A stretch of DNA of 40,523 nt from Alkaliphilus transvaalensis ATCC 700919 (GTDB taxonomy: Bacteria > Bacillota > Clostridia > Peptostreptococcales > Natronincolaceae): contig NZ_JHYF01000021.1 of assembly GCF_000621485.1 (NCBI RefSeq), positions 1 to 40,523 on the forward strand. The letters run 5' to 3'. Within the stretch, counting starts at the first letter, position 1. The number at the start of each line of letters is the position of its first letter. The notes under the pieces are model-generated. The model did no database searches and was not told the DNA's origin. It worked only from the letters and a program-made list of their open reading frames with translations. The position numbers were made by a program, and so were the translations under genes. Positions 1 to 8,951 of this stretch are shown in pieces.

Positions 1-254
1 CTAAAATTAGCCTTTTGATAAGGGTCAAAAAAGGAAGTTAATCCTGCATAAAAGAGTAACTTCCGTGTAACTGGAATTTAGTTTTTCATTCAACGATATA
101 AACTCAAAGGCATGGCTCCAATAGAAGATCAGATTCAGCCTTGGTCGCATAACTTTATGGTTTTTCCAAGGTCTACTTAACAGGGATGGTTCAAAGCAGA
201 GTTTAATCCTTGTATTTTTTTATCAAGCCTACTTTACCGTTAGACTTATTAGAT
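1..254. other. unassigned edge region with a hairpin
   Basis: I see no convincing gene in these bases. Positions 33-40 and 57-64 form a perfect 8-bp inverted repeat (GGAAGTTA / TAACTTCC) with a 16-base loop, and CCTTGG/CCAAGG at about 156-182 is a second, looser dyad. The stretch may be the 3' flank of an upstream gene or a decayed mobile element, but nothing in it identifies a family. Confidence 0.4.
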
Positions 255-1124
255 TTATTCTAAGATAATATTATTGGTTAAACTATTAATTCGTTTTTGT
301 TTCTCTATTGTATTTATATATTTTTCTAAGTTTAATTCTATAGTTTTTTCGTAAACGACATTAGATACTTCTTCAAATTTTTCCTCGATTATTATTTCAA
401 TAGTCTCAGACTCAAATTTTTTATCAAACTTATGATTAGCTAAATAAATCACTATTTCACAAAACATATCCTTAGATTTTGGAGTAATATGGAATTTATT
501 AAACTGAAAAAAGTTGCTTTTATTAATATTGTCTATCAATTCATTTTTAATAGATGAAGGGTACAATTTATTATTATAAATCGAAATACTCTTTTGCATA
601 TTTAAAAATCCATACGGTAAATTATACTTAGTAATGTATTTATAATAAAATCCTTCGGCCTTTATAAAAGTATTAATCATTTTACCAAATGCTTTCTCTG
701 AAAAATCTATTCCAGTTATACTTCTAATCTCATTAAATAAAACTACAGGGTAAAACTTAATTAATGATACAATTTCGTTTCTTAATTTCTTATTCCTATG
801 CTTCTCATTTCCTCCAAACTTGTTTGGATTAGCCATTGGACAATTATCATATGCTTCTTGTAAGTAATCAGCAACACCAATTACACTCCTTTTAACATGC
901 TTTGCATATAACGGTAATTTATTATTATTCTCATCAAATTTTTTATCTACATAAAGATTAATTACTTGTATAGGATTTTTACAAGCAGGACAAATAGCAT
1001 AGTATTTTAATTTATTATTCTCAATAATATAAAATGGATCTGATTTTTTTGTATATCTTTCGTAATTTTTAACATTTAGCTGTATAGGACGATCATCATC
1101 AATCTTTATTTGAAATACATCCAT
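255..1124 (-). CDS. hypothetical protein with a possible zinc knuckle
   Basis: I do not recognise a family with certainty. The start at 1124 (MDVFQIKI) has a perfect AAGGAGG at 1131-1137; an upstream TTG would put the ribosome binding site inside the gene. The product is 289 residues, soluble-looking and rich in Lys, Asn and Ile. Near residue 46 there is a CPAC pair, and about 50 residues later a His-rich stretch and a further Cys (NCPMANP). This could form a zinc site, loosely reminiscent of the N-terminal finger of CoiA-like proteins. That resemblance is inference only. A terminator-like hairpin separates the gene from the next one upstream, so it is probably expressed alone. Confidence 0.6.
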   Translation of the reverse strand: MDVFQIKIDDDRPIQLNVKNYERYTKKSDPFYIIENNKLKYYAICPACKNPIQVINLYVDKKFDENNNKLPLYAKHVKRSVIGVADYLQEAYDNCPMANPNKFGGNEKHRNKKLRNEIVSLIKFYPVVLFNEIRSITGIDFSEKAFGKMINTFIKAEGFYYKYITKYNLPYGFLNMQKSISIYNNKLYPSSIKNELIDNINKSNFFQFNKFHITPKSKDMFCEIVIYLANHKFDKKFESETIEIIIEEKFEEVSNVVYEKTIELNLEKYINTIEKQKRINSLTNNIILE

Positions 1125-1220
1125 AAATAACCTCCTTACCAATAATAAATCATGATGCTAAAAGATTTGTCTTATTTTAGTTATTATAATCAATTAGCTT
1201 TTCATATGTTATCAATAAAT

Positions 1221-1249
1221 AGAAACAGAAAGAACCCTTAATAGGGTTC
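1221..1249 (-). terminator. Rho-independent terminator after the 99-aa gene
   Basis: GAACCCT at 1232-1238 and AGGGTTC at 1243-1249 form a perfect 7-bp stem with a 4-base loop. On the minus strand a T-rich run follows (complement of 1221-1231). It lies 13 bases past the stop of the 99-aa gene. Confidence 0.65.
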
Positions 1250-1261
1250 AATAATAATTAC

Positions 1262-1561
1262 TTACCTTGCTATAATACTTACAAATTGTTCATGAAGATT
1301 TCTTACTACATCAACACCTATCTGGTCAATGCTTTGTTCTTCATATTGATAGTTACTATCAATGAAAGTATCAATTAAAGTTCTTGTTTCTATACTTGCA
1401 TTAGGATATATTGTTGCAAAACCAATTCTAAAAGCTTCTATAGGTCTGCTTTCTATACTATCAGAATTGACGTAACCCCCAAGTCCAAATCTTTCACATT
1501 GGAATAAATTACGTAATGTCAATTCTATGGATATTGCAAGTGAATGGCTTTCTGCTGACAT
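1262..1561 (-). CDS. hypothetical protein, 99 aa
   Basis: Unrecognised small soluble protein. The start ATG has a GGGGGCGA-type ribosome binding site at about 1568-1574. The sequence (for example EAFRIGFATIYPNASIETRTLIDTF) looks like a helical, acidic protein without membrane segments, Cys pairs or an obvious helix-turn-helix. It lies 25 bases downstream of another small gene on the same strand and probably shares its transcript, which ends at the hairpin at 1232-1249. I cannot assign a function. The good ribosome binding site and the linked terminator argue that it is real. Confidence 0.55.
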   Translation of the reverse strand: MSAESHSLAISIELTLRNLFQCERFGLGGYVNSDSIESRPIEAFRIGFATIYPNASIETRTLIDTFIDSNYQYEEQSIDQIGVDVVRNLHEQFVSIIAR

Positions 1562-1586
1562 TATCTCGCCCCCTTTCTATTCTTCA

Positions 1587-1937
1587 TTATAACATTTCAT
1601 CGTTTTTATCTCTTATTATATCTTGTAGAATCCCTAGAGACCACCCTATGAGTATACACAGTCCATTGTTTTCTATTCCCCATTTTCGATTTTCTTGCCC
1701 AACATAAGCACTCCAGAAACTTTCAAGTTCATCATGCAAAAATTTTCTTTCTGCCACACCAAACATACTAAAATCTATCCCATTATCACTCCCGAATGGG
1801 AATTCTGCTTCCAGCCAATCTATTACATCCTTCTTTTCTAAATGTTCGTTCACTTCATCTATTGAGTAGCAAGTCCCTTTATCTATCAAGAATGATATAT
1901 CGTTAATAAAGTGTATCACTGTTGTACTTTTCTTCAT
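1587..1937 (-). CDS. hypothetical protein, 116 aa
   Basis: Unrecognised. I chose the start at 1937 (MKKSTTVIHF) because AAGGCGGTGAT lies immediately upstream at 1941-1951; the open frame extends a further 20 codons but without a comparable ribosome binding site. The protein is acidic and aromatic-rich (WLEAEFPFGSDNGIDFSMFG) with no membrane segment. It is the first gene of a small operon with the 99-aa gene, driven by the promoter at 1995-2023. It could be an immunity-type or regulatory small protein, but nothing in the sequence proves this. Confidence 0.6.
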   Translation of the reverse strand: MKKSTTVIHFINDISFLIDKGTCYSIDEVNEHLEKKDVIDWLEAEFPFGSDNGIDFSMFGVAERKFLHDELESFWSAYVGQENRKWGIENNGLCILIGWSLGILQDIIRDKNDEML

Positions 1938-1994
1938 TTTATCACCGCCTTCATTTTTTAGTTTTGTACTACATTCTAATAAACTGTTCCATCT

Positions 1995-2023
1995 CATATA
2001 TTTTCAATATAATACATTGACAA
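1995..2023 (-). promoter_or_regulatory. SigA-type promoter for the 1587-1937 gene
   Basis: On the minus strand TTGTCA (2018-2023) and TATATG (1995-2000) are separated by 17 bases, which fits a vegetative promoter. The start codon lies about 55 bases downstream. Confidence 0.6.
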
Positions 2024-2749
2024 TCCTTTAAATCCTTTAAAATTTTTCTTGTTTTTTATCAACAATTTATGACATAAATTTTATAATTTCAACATATGTT
2101 CGTTTTGTGGTTACATTGGCATTTAAGTATACATGTCAATGCTCTCATTCTTTTTACCCTATCCCCCACTCCCTAACAACCCCTACCATACCATACCTCT
2201 ACACCCCTTGCAACCACTAGCTTTTATTATCTACCCTTTATATAGCTTTACTATACACTCCACAGCCCTTAAGAGGGCAACAATTCCATATTCCCCCATA
2301 CAACCCTACTCCTGTTTATTCATCTATGGCAACATATTTATCAACACATGAAACCTAGTATTTACAACCCTTCTAATCCCTTCTCAGCCCTACCACACAC
2401 TCCACATGGCTCGAGAGGACAGAATGAATGTCTTTCTAACTGTCTGTTCTCGGAAACATATCCACGGCATTTTTATCGCTATCGGTAGGAGAGAACATAT
2501 CGATATAAAAATATGCAAACATTTTCTTAGTATTTTGCCTAGATCAATCTTTCTCATCTTTTGTATTTGAGAGATTCCTATCTGAATATTTTTCTTCAAA
2601 AGTCTGCACAATCGTTTCACACAAGGGTGCTTTTAAAATCTATAAAGCAAGAAAAAATAGAGTTTGCTACACTATTTGCATTTAAGATTAGTGTTGTGTG
2701 GCTATCGTTATTAGAAGAGTATTTGCCAGCCTTGGCATTTGCAATAACT
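2024..2749. other. 726-bp gap with a C-rich tract and dyads
   Basis: No gene is convincing here. The plus strand from about 2141 to 2400 is strikingly C-rich and G-poor (many CCCC and CCCT runs). An imperfect 9-bp inverted repeat lies at 2114-2141 (CATTGGCAT / ATGTCAATG), and GCCC-N6-GGGC sits near 2268-2281. Short frames on both strands between 2390 and 2820 have no good ribosome binding site. On the minus strand, 2440-2640 reads as protein-like fragments interrupted by stops, which could be a decayed gene. Confidence 0.4.
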
Positions 2750-3847
2750 TTACTTGTTTTTACCGTATTTCTTTGCCCCAAGATCATCAAAAGTCATTTC
2801 AAATTGAATATTAAATTCTAGACTACTCCATTTGTCTTTCCATGTATCTCCGGTGAATGGTTTTTGTGTTAAGGTCTTTGTATAACGACCAATACCTAGA
2901 CAATCGCTATTAGCCTTTTGAAGTTTTTTTATCAATTCTTTTGCTTCTTGTTCCCAGGAAGATTGAATTTTCTCTTCTAGTTTCAAATAATTCTCTTGTA
3001 TATTAGATCTCACCCCATCTTTGTATTCTCCTAGATGCGACGATAATTTTACAGATATATCAACTTCGTCATATGAATCTGAGAACTCAATCTTTGTAGT
3101 AGTTACAGAGTCTAATAAGACTATGTCGGATATGTTAATGACGGGTAATACCTTATGATATTTTACTAAGGGATGTAATAACCTAAAAATCCGTTCCTCT
3201 TTAAGTGTTAATGTATCTGTCAATACATCATCATTAAATACTGCCATCCCCGAGTAAACCAATTTACTATTTTCTATTTTGTAGTAGGGCAGATAAGGGT
3301 CTTCATATGGTGAATAGTAAGTCCTTAGAAAAAAATGCATGTTTTGTGTTAAGATTTCTCCTTGAGATTCATTAAAACTCATTTTTTCATAGAGAAATAT
3401 ATCTATATTTTCCTTAAGTGTAGTATTCAAAAAACTTTCCATATCGCCCTCTACTACTGCTAAATAAAGTCTGTGAGAAATGGAAGGGTCTCTGAATAAA
3501 GGATTGATTATATCAAAGATTCCCTCTTCAGCTATCTTCTTATCAATAAATACTATTCTCAACTGACCAGTTTTTATCTCTCTAAAATAGCTTGTGCTTA
3601 AGTTTAATCTTGCACCTGTCAAGGTTCTGTCTTCTGCTTTTATAATTTTTCTTTCTTCTTTTTTTATGGGAGGTACGATTGTAATAACTTCGATATTGTC
3701 ATTATCATCGGCGGGTCGAATATGAAATAAAACCGAAGGTGCTATATTCTCAATGTAGTTTTCGTTTGGTATCCTATGTTTTTTACAACCGGTCAAAAGT
3801 AAACACACTAACATAGTAAAAATTAAATATCGTTTTGCAAAAGACAT
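2750..3847 (-). CDS. gerC: Ger(x)C-family spore germination lipoprotein
   Basis: This is the C subunit of a GerA-type germinant receptor, a lipoprotein on the outer face of the spore inner membrane. Residues 1-21 form a lipoprotein signal peptide (KRY, hydrophobic core, then lipobox LLTGC with Cys21). The rest shows the usual Ger(x)C layout: an N-terminal mixed domain, and a C-terminal half with amphipathic helices (residues about 265-330, containing the LEEKIQSSWEQEAKEL helix) and strands. At 365 aa it is of typical family length. The start codon overlaps the gerB stop by one base (TAATG), so translation is coupled. Which germinant is sensed cannot be read from the sequence. The allele name (gerAC, gerKC and so on) is not determinable. 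Confidence 0.88.
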   Translation of the reverse strand: MSFAKRYLIFTMLVCLLLTGCKKHRIPNENYIENIAPSVLFHIRPADDNDNIEVITIVPPIKKEERKIIKAEDRTLTGARLNLSTSYFREIKTGQLRIVFIDKKIAEEGIFDIINPLFRDPSISHRLYLAVVEGDMESFLNTTLKENIDIFLYEKMSFNESQGEILTQNMHFFLRTYYSPYEDPYLPYYKIENSKLVYSGMAVFNDDVLTDTLTLKEERIFRLLHPLVKYHKVLPVINISDIVLLDSVTTTKIEFSDSYDEVDISVKLSSHLGEYKDGVRSNIQENYLKLEEKIQSSWEQEAKELIKKLQKANSDCLGIGRYTKTLTQKPFTGDTWKDKWSSLEFNIQFEMTFDDLGAKKYGKNK

Positions 3848-4992
3848 TATTTTCCCCTCCGTGACTTACCTAAAAATGCAATGAGCATCATAGTAGGAAT
3901 TATGGTATAAGTAAATATGGATACGTACAATAAAATCTGGTTCCAAAAGAGTGCTTGAATTTCAGTTGTAGCAACCTTTAGTACAAAAGAAATACAGGCT
4001 GATGCGAAAATAAGGCTTATTATTATAAATAAAGGTGTATTTTCTATTGGTTTATTTTTGCTGCTTATAATATACAGAACTGCTTTAAAAGAAGAAAGAA
4101 GAATGATCGCTAAAAAAAGTGCAAAGCTTACAATAAGAACTGGCAGTATTATCATATCAAGCCTTTGTATAGACCTAAACTGCAGATAGCCCATGGCACT
4201 AATATAAGAATGCTGTACATATGGTAAAAAATCTGCCCCATAAAAGATAAATGTACCCAAATAAAAAATTACATATTCAGTAACAGTTAATAAGTTTCCA
4301 ATAAACATTGACTTTGGAATGTTAACATCGGAACGAATATAAGGGCCAATAAAAATAAGATATTCTGGACCGCTAAATATTCCCCATATTAATACTATGG
4401 AGATAAGAAAGTTAGAATTAAAGATGTTCCCGAATAATGGAAAAACATCTTGAACACTAACAAAAGAACTAATGATTAAAGATATGAACAAAAATAAAAC
4501 CCCAATAGAAAAAACAAATGTAATAATAGTAAATTTTAATGTATTTGAGAAACCTTTACTTGCCAAATAGACGATTATCATGGTGAAAATAAGCATCAAA
4601 GTTGTTTTAGGGTGCTGCGTCATTAAGTATTTGTGTAACAGATAAATATAGGCTGAACTAATAGTAATGAATTTTATGAACATAAAGCACAACCAAACAA
4701 ACAAAAAGATTTTAGAAAATACATCTCCAAACATGTCAAATATACCAACAATACCCTTTTTTCCCATATGACTTGAAAGCCATCTAGACAATATATAAAT
4801 GTTAAGTTGTGAAATAACTCCACCAAGAATAATCAACCATACCATATGAGGATATTGTAATCTTTCAGTTGAAAATATAATTAAATGAATAACTTGGACT
4901 CTATTTATAAGCAAAGCTAGCATAACAGAATCAATTTTATGCTTACTTGAAAAATAAGATTTTTTTGAGTTGATAATGTTAACCCGATCCAT
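3847..4992 (-). CDS. gerB: GerAB/ArcD/ProY-family germination permease-like protein
   Basis: This is the B subunit of the germinant receptor, an APC-superfamily-like integral membrane protein thought to bind the germinant in the spore inner membrane. The 381-aa product is hydrophobic throughout, with about ten predicted helices (for example near residues 45-65, 90-115, 125-150, 155-180, 195-215, 280-310, 340-370). It begins immediately after the gerA stop codon with no gap and overlaps gerC by one base, so the three are one operon in the order A-B-C. Length and topology match the family (about 365 aa). No defect is seen. Confidence 0.88.
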   Translation of the reverse strand: MDRVNIINSKKSYFSSKHKIDSVMLALLINRVQVIHLIIFSTERLQYPHMVWLIILGGVISQLNIYILSRWLSSHMGKKGIVGIFDMFGDVFSKIFLFVWLCFMFIKFITISSAYIYLLHKYLMTQHPKTTLMLIFTMIIVYLASKGFSNTLKFTIITFVFSIGVLFLFISLIISSFVSVQDVFPLFGNIFNSNFLISIVLIWGIFSGPEYLIFIGPYIRSDVNIPKSMFIGNLLTVTEYVIFYLGTFIFYGADFLPYVQHSYISAMGYLQFRSIQRLDMIILPVLIVSFALFLAIILLSSFKAVLYIISSKNKPIENTPLFIIISLIFASACISFVLKVATTEIQALFWNQILLYVSIFTYTIIPTMMLIAFLGKSRRGK

Positions 4993-6489
4993 CTATTTTA
5001 TGTTCTCCTTTGTGCTAGAGGTTCTATTTTTATTTTGTGTTTGCAGATATTCAGGTCTTGTTTTCATAAGTTGTACAGGTGAGCGAATAATAACATCTTT
5101 CCAGTCTTTTAAGTAAAAGGGGGCTAGGGGAGCAATATACGAACGATCTAAGGAAGTAAGTGAATTCAAATGAATTGCCAAAAATACCAATCCAATAATC
5201 ATACCAAAAGATCCCCACAAACCAGCTAATCCTATAAATATAAATTGAATTAGTTTACTAGAATTTGTCATTAAGTAGTTTGGAACAAGAAAGGAGGCCA
5301 ATCCAGAAATAGCTATGCAAACAACCAAAACAGGACCAGCGATTCCACTGTCTATTGCAGCTTGACCTATTACTATACCCCCAACTACTCCAAGACTTGG
5401 CCCTATTTTTTGTGGCATCCTTAAACTAGCTTCTTTTAGTATTTCCAGTATTAAAGACATTGCAAAAGCTTCAATCATAGGGTTAAATGGTACATTACTA
5501 CGGTAGGTTAGTACGATTATCAATGATTGGAGCGGTAGAATTTCGTAATTGTATGTAGCAATTGCTACATAAGCCGGAACTAATAGCAAAGTAATTAAAA
5601 AAGCAACAAAACGAATAGTTCTTAAAAAAGAACCTACTAGCCAGCGATGTACATAGTCTTCTGGAGATTGAAATAATTCAAAAAAAGTTATAGGTGCAGC
5701 TATAACAAAAGGAGTTCCGTCTAAGATAAGTGATATTTTACCCGATGAAAGAGCTGAAACAATAACATCAGGTCTATCACTTAACTGATATTGTGGAAAA
5801 AGACTGTTTTTATTATCATCTAAAAATGAAGTTATCTCAGATGAATTTAAAAAAACATCATAATCGATATTTCTAATTTTTTCTTCCATTGTTTTTAGTA
5901 ATTCAGAATCTACTAGACCATCTATGTAAATTAAATAAAGCTTTGTTTTACTCATAGAACCTATTGTAAAGTCTTTGCATTTTAATTGTGCAATAGGTAG
6001 TCTTCTTCGAATAAGTGTTATATTTTGATCAATTTGTTCAACAAAGCTATCATTTGGCCCATATAAAATGCTTTCCTGCTGAGATGTATCAATAGAACGA
6101 CTCAAATCCCTAGGAATTACTATACTCCAATACTTTTCTTGGACAATATCTTCAATCAATATTGAGCCAGTTAGTAAATTCTCCATTGCCTTATGTAAAG
6201 TATCTATTTCTGTTACTTCGATAGAACCAATGCTTGAAGGGACACTGCCTTTGTTTCCGTGTAATAATGGCAAAATCACAGTTAAATTTAATTGGTCAAC
6301 ATTGATTAAGGATTTTAAAAAGTAAAGAATATATTCGTTACCACCAGGTGTGTTTAAATTTATCTTGTTGAAATCAGCCATGTTAGAAAACAGGTTTTCT
6401 ATTTTTTCAGCTGTTAGATTCTCAGTGACGTTATCTGAATTTAATTTTTTTTTTGAACTTTTATTATTTCTTCTAAAAAACATTTTCAA
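4993..6489 (-). CDS. gerA: GerA-family spore germination protein
   Basis: This is the A subunit of a GerA-type receptor. The 498-aa protein has a charged N-terminal tail (RRNNKSSKKK), a soluble domain of about 280 residues, and four or five membrane helices from about residue 290 to 450. Family landmarks include SLILDGTPFVIAAPITFFELFQSPEDY just before the first helix and LPQKIGPSLGVVGGIVIGQAA-like glycine-rich residues around 358-380. The start has AGGAG 9 bases upstream. The promoter should be a forespore sigma-G type, but I could not find a clear -35/-10 pair between 6490 and 6690. The gene is divergent from hsp20. Confidence 0.9.
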   Translation of the reverse strand: MKMFFRRNNKSSKKKLNSDNVTENLTAEKIENLFSNMADFNKINLNTPGGNEYILYFLKSLINVDQLNLTVILPLLHGNKGSVPSSIGSIEVTEIDTLHKAMENLLTGSILIEDIVQEKYWSIVIPRDLSRSIDTSQQESILYGPNDSFVEQIDQNITLIRRRLPIAQLKCKDFTIGSMSKTKLYLIYIDGLVDSELLKTMEEKIRNIDYDVFLNSSEITSFLDDNKNSLFPQYQLSDRPDVIVSALSSGKISLILDGTPFVIAAPITFFELFQSPEDYVHRWLVGSFLRTIRFVAFLITLLLVPAYVAIATYNYEILPLQSLIIVLTYRSNVPFNPMIEAFAMSLILEILKEASLRMPQKIGPSLGVVGGIVIGQAAIDSGIAGPVLVVCIAISGLASFLVPNYLMTNSSKLIQFIFIGLAGLWGSFGMIIGLVFLAIHLNSLTSLDRSYIAPLAPFYLKDWKDVIIRSPVQLMKTRPEYLQTQNKNRTSSTKENIK

Positions 6490-6691
6490 AGGCTCCTATT
6501 ATTTGTATTTTTACTAACTATTTTTTAGGTTTTCCAATAAATTATAATATATTCTCCTAATTAGACTATAAAAAGACTCTCCATAAAGATGTTGTAAAAG
6601 TGTGATTTTAAACTTTTATAAAAAAAGATTTCCTGGTCTTAAGTTTTATTATTATACTTCAATTTGTTTTAAATATTTTTTCAAAAAAGTA

Positions 6692-6722
6692 TTGACGTTA
6701 ATACAATTCTATGATATATAAT
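6692..6722 (+). promoter_or_regulatory. SigA-type promoter of hsp20
   Basis: TTGACG at 6692-6697 is followed after 17 bases by TATATA (6715-6720), which overlaps TATAAT at 6717-6722. The CIRCE operator lies directly downstream, where the transcript should start. Confidence 0.7.
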
Positions 6723-6724
6723 AA

Positions 6725-6751
6725 TTAGCACTCATCATTAGAGAGTGCTAA
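6725..6751 (+). promoter_or_regulatory. CIRCE operator (HrcA binding site)
   Basis: TTAGCACTC at 6725-6733 and GAGTGCTAA at 6743-6751 form the perfect 9-9-9 CIRCE inverted repeat. The repressor HrcA is known to bind this element in many bacteria. Its place at the expected transcription start fits repression of hsp20 that is relieved by heat or unfolded protein. Confidence 0.95.
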
Positions 6752-6780
6752 TAAAATAATACGAAAAGGAGTTGTTAATT

Positions 6781-7230
6781 ATGGCTGGATTAGTACCTTT
6801 TAACAGAAAAAACAAAGAAATTTCAACCAATACTGGTATTGGGGACTTCTACAACTTGCTTGATGACTTTTTTTCAAATGATTGGCCATTTAGAAGAACC
6901 CTCTCTTATGATACTTTCAAAGTTGATGTAGAAGATAATGGCAAAGAATACCTTATTGAAGCTGAAATGCCAGGTGTAGATAAAAAAGACATCAACGTTG
7001 AACTCAATGATGGGAAGCTAACGATTTCTATTACTAGAGATGAAAGCAGCGAAACAAAGAAAAAGAATTTCATTCACAAGGAGAGACGTTATAATTCTAT
7101 GAGCCGTTCTATTTACTTAGAAGATTCCAAACCCGATGCCATTAAAGCAAAACTTGAAAACGGGGTGCTAAAAATTATAGTTCCAAAAGTAGAAAAGCCA
7201 AACAATAGTATTACAATTAATGTTGAATAA
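6781..7230 (+). CDS. hsp18: Hsp20 / alpha-crystallin small heat-shock protein
   Basis: ATP-independent holdase chaperone that binds unfolding proteins in the cytosol as oligomers. The start at 6781 (MAGLVPFN) has AAAAGGAG about 8 bases upstream; an ATG three codons earlier would overlap it. The 149-aa protein has an N-terminal arm with the SNDWPF element, then an alpha-crystallin domain (about residues 45-140) with the hallmark EAEMPGVDKKDINVEL and the C-terminal A-x-x-x-n-GVLKIIVPK signature. It ends NNSITINVE, which includes the I-x-I tail used for oligomer assembly. It is monocistronic between its own CIRCE-controlled promoter and a strong terminator. The hsp18 name follows clostridial usage. 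Confidence 0.93.
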   Translation: MAGLVPFNRKNKEISTNTGIGDFYNLLDDFFSNDWPFRRTLSYDTFKVDVEDNGKEYLIEAEMPGVDKKDINVELNDGKLTISITRDESSETKKKNFIHKERRYNSMSRSIYLEDSKPDAIKAKLENGVLKIIVPKVEKPNNSITINVE

Positions 7231-7233
7231 GAT

Positions 7234-7281
7234 AAACCAAAGCACATCGGGATAAAATGACCGATGTGCTTTGGTTTTCAA
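7234..7281 (+). terminator. Strong Rho-independent terminator after hsp20
   Basis: AAACCAAAGCACATCGG (7234-7250) pairs perfectly with 7261-7277 around a 10-base loop. T residues follow on the plus strand and A residues precede it, so it may also work for transcripts coming from the prophage side. Confidence 0.9.
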
Positions 7282-7376
7282 AATATTAATATTACTTATT
7301 TTTCTTGCTACTTTCTTGAATTTAATAAGATTAGTCCATAAAAATGCATCTCCTGATTGATGGTCGGTCAGAAAAG
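7282..7376. other. Probable attL / prophage left boundary
   Basis: This stretch lies between the host hsp20 terminator and the last recombinase codon, where a large serine recombinase normally leaves its attachment site. CTGA and TCAG flank a short dyad at 7353-7371, and GTCCATA occurs at 7334-7340 and again at 7381-7387. The exact crossover dinucleotide and attR cannot be found because the other end is outside the window. Confidence 0.45.
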
Positions 7377-8948
7377 CTATGTCCATACATCTATTTCAAC
7401 ACCCGACTTAAACTCAACAGTAATTTTCTCTTCAAACACCGTAACCTTCTCAATAAGCCTCCTTACCAGCTGCTCATCATATTCATCCAACTCGTGGGAC
7501 TGCTTATTCAAGAATTCTGTCATCTCATCAATCCTCTGCCTTCTTCCTTCACGTTCTGCGTTTTCTATCAGCACATTTTGCTTTAGTTCCCTTAGGCGGT
7601 ATATCTCATCAGCCACATCGTTGTAGTCATTCTTGGATTTTGCTTGTTGAAGTAGCTGTTGCTGTAACTCTTCCAGTTTGCCATCGATATCAGTGATGGC
7701 TTTTTCATTTTCCTCATTAAGAACAGTAGTTATGTTTTTCTGTAGTACTTGGAGAAAAGGGTCTTTGTTAGCTAGGAGTTGGTTAATAGCTTTGATGACT
7801 GCTGTCTGCAATGTTTCTTCGTTTATGGTTGGGGAGGTGCAGTCAGACCCCTTTTCCTCCAAGCGACTAACACATCTCCATACAATGGATTTGCATCCCC
7901 TGTTATTCCAGTGGACTCTCCGATAAATATCACCACACTGTCCGCAGTATACTATGCTTGATAAAGCATACTTACTACTATAAACTCTCTTTTTACCGCT
8001 CTTGCCACTTCGGATGTTTGTCCTTCTCACCATTTCTTCTTGAACCTGCATAAAAAGGTCCCGTGGGATAATAGGTTCATGGCTGTTCTCTACATAATAC
8101 TGAGGAACAATCCCGTTATTCTTGACTCTCTTTTTAGAAAGGAAATCTACTGTATAAGTCTTTTGCAGAAGGGCATCTCCGATGTACTTCTCATTCTGAA
8201 GTATCTTTTTCAGTGTTTCAGGTCTCCATTTTGCTTTTCCTGCTGCAGTTAGAATCCCATCTGCTTCTAAGCCTCTTGCTATCTGCAAAAGGCTGGCTCC
8301 CTCAAGGTATTCCCTATAAATCCGTTTTACTATCTCTGCGCCCTCTGGGTCAATCACCAGCCGCTTATCTTCATCCTTCGTGTACCCCAAGAATCGATTG
8401 TGGTTGACTTGGATTTCACCTTGTTGATATCGGTACTGGATGCCTAGCTTTACGTTTTGGCTTAAGGACTGACTCTCCTGTTGGGCAAGGGAAGCCATGA
8501 TGGTAAGCATAATTTCTCCCTTAGAATCCATTGTATTAATGTTTTCCTTTTCAAAGAATACTGGGATGTTTTTATCTTTAAGCTGCCTGATATATTTCAA
8601 ACAGTCTAAAGTGTTTCTAGCAAATCGGCTGATTGACTTGGTAATAATCATATCAATTTTACCTTCCATGCACTCTTCAATCATCCTATTAAATTCTTCA
8701 CGTTTTTTTGTGTTGGTTCCTGAAATACCATCGTCAGCGAAAATACCTGCCAGTTCCCATTCTGGATTCTTCTTTATAAACTCTGTGTAATGAGAAATCT
8801 GAACTTCATAACTGTTGGCCTGTTCATCACTATCCGTAGATACACGGCAGTAGGCAGCTACTCGTGTTTTAACTTTGCTTTCATTTGTCTTTTGATTACC
8901 CACCCTCTTAAATGCTGGAATAACCGTGACATTTTTACTTACTCCCAT
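7377..8948 (-). CDS. Large serine recombinase (prophage integrase candidate)
   Basis: Site-specific recombinase that cuts both DNA strands through a 5'-phosphoserine and exchanges them by rotation. The 523-aa protein has a resolvase N-terminal domain (about residues 29-175; Ser37 in YCRVST is the nucleophile, and SRFARN and the ENI segment follow). Next come a recombinase domain (about 195-300; [16 protein letters not shown]), a zinc ribbon (CGQCG ... WRC ... DCTSP) and a coiled-coil C-terminus (about 405-480). Full family length, no disrupted motif. The start follows TGAGGTG, 4 bases after the preceding small recombinase-like gene. It is the gene closest to the inferred attL, so it probably takes part in integration and excision, perhaps together with the 521-aa paralogue. 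Confidence 0.92.
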   Translation of the reverse strand: MGVSKNVTVIPAFKRVGNQKTNESKVKTRVAAYCRVSTDSDEQANSYEVQISHYTEFIKKNPEWELAGIFADDGISGTNTKKREEFNRMIEECMEGKIDMIITKSISRFARNTLDCLKYIRQLKDKNIPVFFEKENINTMDSKGEIMLTIMASLAQQESQSLSQNVKLGIQYRYQQGEIQVNHNRFLGYTKDEDKRLVIDPEGAEIVKRIYREYLEGASLLQIARGLEADGILTAAGKAKWRPETLKKILQNEKYIGDALLQKTYTVDFLSKKRVKNNGIVPQYYVENSHEPIIPRDLFMQVQEEMVRRTNIRSGKSGKKRVYSSKYALSSIVYCGQCGDIYRRVHWNNRGCKSIVWRCVSRLEEKGSDCTSPTINEETLQTAVIKAINQLLANKDPFLQVLQKNITTVLNEENEKAITDIDGKLEELQQQLLQQAKSKNDYNDVADEIYRLRELKQNVLIENAEREGRRQRIDEMTEFLNKQSHELDEYDEQLVRRLIEKVTVFEEKITVEFKSGVEIDVWT

Positions 8949-8951
8949 TCG

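Noticed and set aside
2133-2351. 72-codon plus-strand frame, rich in Pro, Leu and Ser
   Set aside because: It is produced by the C-rich tract; no start signal.
2561-2821. 86-codon plus-strand frame with a hydrophobic end
   Set aside because: It overlaps the end of gerC in antisense and lacks a ribosome binding site; the hydrophobic stretch is explained by AT-rich composition.
7168-7386. 72-codon minus-strand frame across the hsp20 terminator
   Set aside because: It overlaps hsp20, its terminator and the recombinase end; no ribosome binding site and no protein-like pattern.
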